Part shown: positions 58,748 through 64,000 of the stretch, in pieces
Position numbering within the stretch: the first letter of the stretch is position 1
Layout: each line of letters begins with the position of its first letter
Program-made: the position numbers and the translations under genes
Origin: Berkiella_A sp050252335
Lineage (GTDB): Bacteria > Pseudomonadota > Gammaproteobacteria > Berkiellales > Berkiellaceae
Direction: 5' to 3'
NCBI GenBank assembly: GCA_050252335.1
Contig: JBFWLB010000001.1
Location: forward strand, 65,508-129,507
Length of the DNA stretch: 64,000 bases
Notes under the pieces: generated by a model
Database searches by the model: none
Told to the model about the DNA's origin: nothing
The model's input: the letters and a program-made list of their open reading frames with translations, nothing else

Positions 58748-59242
58748 TTGCAAACTAAAAGGATACTTGGTATAGACCCAGGCTCACGTATTACGGGGTT
58801 TGGGTTAGTGGCCTCTGTTGACAGAACCAAAGCGCCGACTTGGATTACCAGTGGGCATTGGTCGCTCAAGCAAGAAGAAATGGGGGAGCGCTTAAGTCAG
58901 CTTTATTTTTCTGTTCATCATTTTATTACTGAATTTAAGCCGACTGAAGTTGCAATTGAACGGGTATTTGTGCATAAAAATGCACAGAGTGCTTTGAAAT
59001 TAGGTCAAGCCAGAGGGGTTGCAATTGCCGCTGCTGTTGCTCATCAATTACCTATTTATGAATACGCGCCTAAGCAAATTAAGCAAGCGGTGGTGGGATC
59101 TGGTAATGGCATGAAAGCACAAGTGCAGCACATGGTGAAATTTCTGTTACGTTTAACAGAGAATCCACAAGCAGATGAAGCAGATGCCTTAGCTATTGCT
59201 ATTTGCCATTTACACAGTCACCAACCTTGGGGGATAGCATGA
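58748..59242 (+). CDS. ruvC: Holliday junction resolvase RuvC (TTG start)
   Basis: This 164-residue endonuclease cleaves Holliday junctions. Catalytic acidic residues are Asp10 (GIDPGSR), Glu in AIERVFV, and the pair in QADEADALAIA. The start is TTG 58748 with AAGGAGC upstream. The stop overlaps the ruvA start (ATGA). Confidence 0.95.
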   Translation: MQTKRILGIDPGSRITGFGLVASVDRTKAPTWITSGHWSLKQEEMGERLSQLYFSVHHFITEFKPTEVAIERVFVHKNAQSALKLGQARGVAIAAAVAHQLPIYEYAPKQIKQAVVGSGNGMKAQVQHMVKFLLRLTENPQADEADALAIAICHLHSHQPWGIA

Positions 59243-59838
59243 TTGGAAGAATAAGAGGTTTGTTGATTGAAAAAGCCCCACCGTGGATCTTGGTAGATGT
59301 GATGGGGGTTGGTTATCAATTGCAAGTGCCAATGAGTACTTTCTATTATTTACCAACGACGGAACAAGAAATTATTTTGCATACACATTTTATTGTGCGA
59401 GAAGATGCGCAGTCTTTATATGGCTTTTTGACGAAAGAAGAATGTAGACTCTTTCAAGACTTTATAAAAATAAATGGTATCGGTGCAAAAGCAGCCTTGG
59501 CTTTACTCTCAGGCATGACCACCCAAGATTTGAAGGCGACCATTAGTCACGCAGATATTGATAATTTGCAGAAAATCCCTGGTATTGGTCCCAAAACAGC
59601 TCAACGTATTATTGTTGAATTGCAAGATAAGAAAAATAAATGGCAATACAGTAGTGATCTACTATCCTCTAACAGTAATGAGGATATTGTGTCTCCTATC
59701 CATCAGGCAATACAAGCGTTGGTGGCATTGGGTTATAAAAACAAAGATGCTGAAAATGCAGTCAATAAGATAAAAGATAAATCACTGGCCTGTGAAGAAA
59801 TGATCAAAGTTGCATTACAAGGACTCGCAAGAGCATGA
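59239..59838 (+). CDS. ruvA: Holliday junction branch-migration protein RuvA
   Basis: This 199-residue protein starts at ATG 59239, preceded by GGGGG. Domain I carries MIGRIRGLLIEK. Domain II has the two HhH motifs INGIGAKAALALL and IPGIGPKTAQRIIVEL. Domain III (150-199) binds RuvB. An upstream ATG (59203) would add 12 residues from within ruvC and is unlikely. Confidence 0.96.
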   Translation: MIGRIRGLLIEKAPPWILVDVMGVGYQLQVPMSTFYYLPTTEQEIILHTHFIVREDAQSLYGFLTKEECRLFQDFIKINGIGAKAALALLSGMTTQDLKATISHADIDNLQKIPGIGPKTAQRIIVELQDKKNKWQYSSDLLSSNSNEDIVSPIHQAIQALVALGYKNKDAENAVNKIKDKSLACEEMIKVALQGLARA

Positions 59839-60869
59839 GCAAACAAGCTTTCATAGAAGATGACATAGAAATGCGGACAGTTGATCCCAATCTAAGTTAT
59901 CCCGATCAACAAAGCGAGAAGCAATTAAGACCCAGATATTTGTCTGAGTATATTGGGCAAGAGAAAGCCTGTGAACAGTTACAGATTTTTAGTGAAGCGG
60001 CTAAGATGCGCCAAGATGCTTTAGATCATATGTTGGTGTTTGGGCCTCCAGGTTTGGGTAAGACAACCTTAGCCAGTATTGTTGCGAATGAATTAGGCGT
60101 TAACATTAGACATACCTCAGGCCCCATCATTGCGAAAGCAGGCGATCTGGCTGCCTTGCTTACAAATTTACAGCCTAAAGATGTACTTTTTATTGATGAG
60201 ATTCATCGGCTAAGTCCCCATGTCGAAGAAATTTTGTATCCGGCGATGGAAGACAGGCAAATTGATATTATGATTGGTGAAGGGCCTGCTGCACGCTCAA
60301 TTAAACTGGATTTGCCCCCCTTTACATTGATTGGCGCAACAACGCGTGCAGGAATGTTAACCTCACCTTTGAGGGATAGGTTTGGTATTGTGCTACGATT
60401 AGATTTCTACAATGATGCCGAATTAACCACTATTGTGCAAAGAAGCGCGGATGTGTTCAACATTCCCATTGATCTAAAAGGTGCACAAGAAATTGCAAAA
60501 CGTGCACGCGGAACCCCCCGTATTGCAAATCGATTACTGCGACGCGTACGTGATGTGGCGGAGGTAGAGGCACAAGGCGCTATTACAGAAGCGATTGCAA
60601 AGTTGGCCTTAAATTTATTAGAGGTAGATGGTCTTGGTTTTGATATACTAGACCGTAAATTACTGCGCTGCGCAATTGAACAGTTCGATGGTGGGCCGGT
60701 TGGTTTAGACAGTTTGTCTGCCGCCATTGGGGAAGTGAGAGATACCATCGAAGATGTGATTGAGCCGTATCTAATTCAGCAGGGCTACTTAATAAGAACG
60801 CCAAGAGGCAGAAAAGTAACAGAAAAAACCTATTTGCACTTTGGCTTGACACCTAAAAAAGATCTTTGA
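59835..60869 (+). CDS. ruvB: Holliday junction helicase RuvB
   Basis: This 344-residue AAA+ motor has Walker A GPPGLGKTT, Walker B FIDEIHRL, sensor GATTRAGMLTSPLRDRFG and the C-terminal winged helix (TPRGRKVTEKTYLHFG). It drives branch migration with RuvA. Its start overlaps ruvA by four bases. Confidence 0.98.
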   Translation: MSKQAFIEDDIEMRTVDPNLSYPDQQSEKQLRPRYLSEYIGQEKACEQLQIFSEAAKMRQDALDHMLVFGPPGLGKTTLASIVANELGVNIRHTSGPIIAKAGDLAALLTNLQPKDVLFIDEIHRLSPHVEEILYPAMEDRQIDIMIGEGPAARSIKLDLPPFTLIGATTRAGMLTSPLRDRFGIVLRLDFYNDAELTTIVQRSADVFNIPIDLKGAQEIAKRARGTPRIANRLLRRVRDVAEVEAQGAITEAIAKLALNLLEVDGLGFDILDRKLLRCAIEQFDGGPVGLDSLSAAIGEVRDTIEDVIEPYLIQQGYLIRTPRGRKVTEKTYLHFGLTPKKDL

Positions 60870-60871
60870 AT

Positions 60872-61294
60872 ATGATAGACGCAATGCAACCAACATTTTA
60901 TTACCCTGTCACTGTTTTTTATGAAGATACAGATGCGGCGGGTGTTGTGTACCACGCAAACTATTTAAAATTTATGGAGCGTGCTAGAACTATTTTTCTA
61001 CAGCAAAAAGGTATTAAACTAAGTGATATCATTGCGCAAGATAAGGTGCAGTTTTTGGTACGTGCTGCGAGTATCTCTTACGAAAGACCTGCTAGATTAG
61101 AGCAATCCTTGACGGTAGCAACAAAAATTACTAAGTTTGGTCGAGCAAGCATGCACTTTAAGCAAAATATTTTTATTGATGTAGAGCGTCCTGACAGCTT
61201 AATCTGTTCAGGCGATATCGTTATTGTATGTACAGATTTACAGTATAAACCTTGTGCAATACCTGAGCGTATTTTAGGGGAGATTAAAGCGTGA
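60872..61294 (+). CDS. ybgC: Acyl-CoA thioesterase YbgC
   Basis: This hot-dog-fold thioesterase of about 140 residues is first in the tol gene group. The catalytic loop is YEDTDAAGVVYHANYLKFMERAR (two parts), with the Asp and His of the 4-HBT family. ATG 60872 overlaps the ruvB stop region; a later ATG at 60884 is also possible. The ATG lacks a clear ribosome site, suggesting coupling to ruvB. Confidence 0.92.
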   Translation: MIDAMQPTFYYPVTVFYEDTDAAGVVYHANYLKFMERARTIFLQQKGIKLSDIIAQDKVQFLVRAASISYERPARLEQSLTVATKITKFGRASMHFKQNIFIDVERPDSLICSGDIVIVCTDLQYKPCAIPERILGEIKA

Positions 61295-62010
61295 AAACTG
61301 ACTTGTCATTGCTTACTTTATTTACAGATGCGAGCCTCTTGGTTCAATTTGTGATGGTTATTTTATTAATCATTTCTATTTTATCTTGGACCATTATTTT
61401 TCAACGCGGTTCAGCCTTGCTAAAAGCAAGAAAATGGTTGAATGACTTTGAAGAGCGTTTTCAAGGTAACTATGATCTCAATCAACTTTATAATTACTTA
61501 GCGTCTAAACGTCATGCTGTTACGGGTATTGAGCAAATTTTCAAATCAGGCTTAAGAGAATTTCTTAAGTTATACAATCAAGATGCCTTACCACAAGCCA
61601 TTATGGATGGTACAGACAGAGTCTTACGTGTTGAATTATCTAAAGAAGAGCAGCAATTAGAAGCACACTTATCTTTTCTCGCCTCTGTTGGATCCATTAG
61701 TGTATACGTTGGTTTGTTTGGGACTGTATGGGGCGTAATGACAGCGTTTAGAGCGCTCGGCAATGTTCAGCAAGCAACCCTTGCAATGGTGGCGCCTGGT
61801 ATTTCTGAAGCGCTGGTTGCAACAGCTTTAGGTTTATTTGCAGCGATTCCAGCGGTTTATGCCTATAACCGCCTTAGTTTCCGTGTACAAGATTTGATGA
61901 GACGTTATGATAATTTAGCCGATGAATTTTCAAATGTATTGCATCGTAAGCTTTATGCCACAGATTCAAGCGACAGCAAAGCAGAGACTGAAACGGCTAT
62001 TTTAAAATAG
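61291..62010 (+). CDS. tolQ: Tol-Pal system protein TolQ
   Basis: This 239-residue inner-membrane protein has three spans; with TolR it uses proton flow to energise TolA. GLFGTVWGVMTAFRALG (about 148-164) and ISEALVATALGLFAAIPAVYAYN are family blocks. The start is GTG 61291, four bases inside ybgC. Confidence 0.96.
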   Translation: MKTDLSLLTLFTDASLLVQFVMVILLIISILSWTIIFQRGSALLKARKWLNDFEERFQGNYDLNQLYNYLASKRHAVTGIEQIFKSGLREFLKLYNQDALPQAIMDGTDRVLRVELSKEEQQLEAHLSFLASVGSISVYVGLFGTVWGVMTAFRALGNVQQATLAMVAPGISEALVATALGLFAAIPAVYAYNRLSFRVQDLMRRYDNLADEFSNVLHRKLYATDSSDSKAETETAILK

Positions 62011-62021
62011 GAGCTGTCTAC

Positions 62022-62468
62022 ATGCGCAAAAAACGTGCGAATAATCACGTAACGGCTGAAATCAATATTGTGCCTTATATCGATCTGATGTTGGTATTGC
62101 TGGTGATTTTTATGGTGACAGCACCTTTGTTGCAGCAAGGGGTTTCCGTTGAGTTGCCACAAGCTTCTGCGGAAGCTTTGCCACCGCAAGATTTAGAACC
62201 CATCATTGTGAGCGTTGATAAAATGGGAAATTATTATCTGAATATTGCAGATAATCCAACGCATACCATAGATGACAATGCGTTGACCTTAAGAATTGCG
62301 GCGGAATTGAAAAGAAATCCGCATCGCAAAGTATTAGTAAAAGGTGATCAAGTTGTGAATTACGGTAAAGTAGTTTCTGCAATGGTATTAGTGCAGCGAG
62401 CGGGAGCTAATGGGGTTGGTTTGATTACGCAAGATTATGGTGATGTTGATAATGTCGCGCAGAAATAA
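62022..62468 (+). CDS. tolR: Tol-Pal system protein TolR
   Basis: This 148-residue protein has a membrane helix carrying the functional Asp in IVPYIDLMLVLLVIFMVTAP, then a periplasmic ExbD/TolR domain. It is the partner of TolQ. The start follows GGAGCTG. Confidence 0.96.
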   Translation: MRKKRANNHVTAEINIVPYIDLMLVLLVIFMVTAPLLQQGVSVELPQASAEALPPQDLEPIIVSVDKMGNYYLNIADNPTHTIDDNALTLRIAAELKRNPHRKVLVKGDQVVNYGKVVSAMVLVQRAGANGVGLITQDYGDVDNVAQK

Positions 62469-62481
62469 AGAGATTTTAAGT

Positions 62482-63390
62482 GTGAATACTACTTCCAATA
62501 AGATATGTTTTTGCTTATCTGTATTGCTGCATATTGTTTTGGGCGTTTTGCTTTTCTCTAAGTTTGACAAAACCATCAATATAGAGCCGATGGCTATGGC
62601 GCCAGTGCTTGCTAAGCCCATCATTGATGCCGTTGCTATCAATGAAAGTGAAATCGCAACTGAAGTATCGCGTTTAGAGAATATTGAAAAACAAAAACGT
62701 CAAAAAGAAAAAGAGCAGCAGCAAGCCTTGCAAAAGCAAAAAGATGAAGCGGTTCGTTTGCGTAAGCAAGAGGAAGCACGCATTGCAAAACTAAAAGAAG
62801 AACAAACAAAGCTGAAGCTTGCTGAAGAGAAGCAAAAGAAAGAACGTATTGAAAAAGAAAAAATAGCAGAAAAGGAAGCCAAAGAAAAGTTAGAAAAAGA
62901 GAAGGTAGCGCTTGAGAAGCTCAAGCAAGAAAAAGAAGCTTTGTTGAAAGAGAAACAAAAAATAGAAGAAGCCAAAAAACAAGCGGAAGCAGAGGCTTTG
63001 GCAAAACAGAAAAAAGCAGAGGCGGAAGCCTTAGCGAAAGCCAAAGCGCAAAAAGCTGAAGAAGAGCGTTTGGCCAATTTGCGTAACAGCCAAGCTATTT
63101 TAGATAAAACGATGCGACATGCGGCCTTGATTGGTAATAAAGTCATGCAAAATTGGCGGCAACCCGTGGGTGTAGAAATTCAAGGCTTTAAATGCAAACT
63201 TTCTGTGCGCTTATCCTCTACAGGTGATGTCTTGGAAGCGCGTGTTGTCGAGTCGAGTGGTAATTTTGAATTCGATCGTTCTTCTGAATTGGCTGTTCGA
63301 AAAGCATCTCCCTTACCTTTGCCCGAAGATAGGGATATTCTAGAGAGTTTTATGAAATTTACCTTTACTTTTAATCCGGAGACAGCATGA
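62482..63390 (+). CDS. tolA: Tol-Pal system protein TolA
   Basis: This protein of about 302 residues starts at GTG 62482 with AGAG upstream, just after the tolR stop. In-frame ATG 62452 inside tolR would add ten residues. One membrane helix (CFCLSVLLHIVLGVLLF) is followed by a Lys/Glu/Ala-rich helical domain (about 45-200, EKEKIAEKEAKEKLEKEK) and the C-terminal domain III (MQNWRQPVGVEIQGFKCKLSVRL). It bridges the inner and outer membranes. Confidence 0.93.
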   Translation: MNTTSNKICFCLSVLLHIVLGVLLFSKFDKTINIEPMAMAPVLAKPIIDAVAINESEIATEVSRLENIEKQKRQKEKEQQQALQKQKDEAVRLRKQEEARIAKLKEEQTKLKLAEEKQKKERIEKEKIAEKEAKEKLEKEKVALEKLKQEKEALLKEKQKIEEAKKQAEAEALAKQKKAEAEALAKAKAQKAEEERLANLRNSQAILDKTMRHAALIGNKVMQNWRQPVGVEIQGFKCKLSVRLSSTGDVLEARVVESSGNFEFDRSSELAVRKASPLPLPEDRDILESFMKFTFTFNPETA

Positions 63391-64000
63391 AACTAAAACA
63401 TGCGCTATCGTTTTTATGTGCACTCACCTTATGGCCGCTGTTGAGTGTTGCGGAATTAAATATTGAAATTACCAAAGGTATGGCAGGCGCTGTGCCAATT
63501 GCTGTTCTCTCTGAAAATAGCAATAGTAATGTTAGTTTTGAAGAGATTGCGAGTATTGTACGCAATGATTTACGAACCAGTGGGCGCTTTCAGCCTTTAT
63601 CGCCCAATGACATACCAAATGCTTTTAGAATGAATCCTTCTGCTTCTGCACAATGGCAAGATTTGGGCGTTGAAAACTTAATCACGGGCGCCATACAATC
63701 CAATGGCGGTGATCGCTATACGGTATCCTTTAAATTATATGATGTCTTTAAGACTCAATCAGCGGGTACTCAACTCTCTGAGGGTGAACTGGTTGTAAAG
63801 GCTGGTAATAGTGGGATTTTGACTTCCAAAGAATATCAAAATATTTCTGCGCACAGTTTTAGATCGCTGGCACACCATATTAGTGATGTTATTTATGAAA
63901 GATTAACCGGCGTCAGAGGGGCGTTTTCAACCAAAATATCCTATATTATGGTAACGCCGATGGGGAACAAAAAGCAGTATCGCTTAGAAGTCTCTGATAT
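63387..64000 (+). CDS. tolB: Tol-Pal system protein TolB, N-terminal part (cut by window edge)
   Basis: The first 204 residues of TolB are present. A signal peptide of about 23 residues (LSFLCALTLWPLLSVA) is followed by the N-terminal TolB domain (LNIEITKGMAGAVPIAVL, IVRNDLRTSGRFQPL, GVENLITGAI, YRLEVSD). The start overlaps the tolA stop by four bases (ATGA). The beta-propeller lies beyond the window. Confidence 0.93.
   Translation, partial: MKLKHALSFLCALTLWPLLSVAELNIEITKGMAGAVPIAVLSENSNSNVSFEEIASIVRNDLRTSGRFQPLSPNDIPNAFRMNPSASAQWQDLGVENLITGAIQSNGGDRYTVSFKLYDVFKTQSAGTQLSEGELVVKAGNSGILTSKEYQNISAHSFRSLAHHISDVIYERLTGVRGAFSTKISYIMVTPMGNKKQYRLEVSD

Noticed and set aside
62700..63146. Long minus-strand open frame rich in Ser, Phe and Ala
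   Set aside because: It is the antisense of the Lys/Glu/Ala-rich middle domain of tolA; low-complexity codons avoid stops by chance.

Overview
The window reads as chromosomal DNA of an AT-rich gammaproteobacterium. Its conserved blocks keep gammaproteobacterial gene order (rpsT / murJ-ribF-ileS-lspA-ispH, aspS-nudB-yebC-ruvCAB-ybgC-tolQRAB, pilS-pilR-fimT-fimU-pilVWXY1Y2E). A perfect CIRCE operator in front of groESL, several Sel1/outer-membrane/patatin-type genes and unknown orphan proteins fit the Legionellales (Legionella, Coxiella or Berkiella-like). That placement is an inference from content, not a measured phylogeny.

Layout. 1-5.0 kb: the 5' end of dsbD, cutA, a two-receiver GGDEF response regulator, and groES-groEL under CIRCE control. 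5.0-9.0 kb: an intergenic mobile insertion, coq7, a three-gene bufferin-type RiPP operon (DUF2282 precursor, DUF692 MNIO enzyme, DUF2063 partner) and a DUF47/PhoU-like gene. 9-18 kb: zapB-like, DUF2970, rpoS, ihfB, an outer-membrane barrel plus a Sel1-repeat lipoprotein, an MFS carrier and a Pit phosphate permease. 18-31 kb: an accessory-looking stretch with a degenerate gamma-glutamylcyclotransferase, DUF3025, mutH, a patatin, ung, another barrel protein, glutaminase, guanine deaminase, nhaA, an EamA exporter, a PhoD-like phosphatase and two unrecognised proteins. 31-44 kb: tRNA-Pro(CGG), ispB, rplU-rpmA-obgE, motA-motB, rpsT and the murJ-ribF-ileS-lspA-ispH block. 44-55 kb: a complete type IV pilus minor-pilin locus with its pilS-pilR two-component system. 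55-64 kb: fmdB, aspS, nudB, yebC, ruvCAB, ybgC and tolQRA, with tolB running off the right edge.

How the genes work together. The buf genes form one translationally coupled unit in which the small Cys-containing secreted peptide is probably modified by the oxidative enzyme and its partner, most likely for copper handling. PilS/PilR probably control the type IV pilus minor pilins beside them. The ruv and tol genes are a tightly overlapping run for Holliday-junction processing and envelope integrity.

The gaps between genes hold several families of short, palindromic, dispersed repeats. The clearest is a 234-bp element with 17-bp terminal inverted repeats and a 5-bp target duplication, sitting in the loop of the groEL/coq7 terminator. 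A second family (about 175 bp) has two near-identical copies 33 kb apart, one of them between ileS and lspA. A third family of 75-150 bp palindromes has about six copies. No CRISPR array, prophage or rRNA operon was seen.
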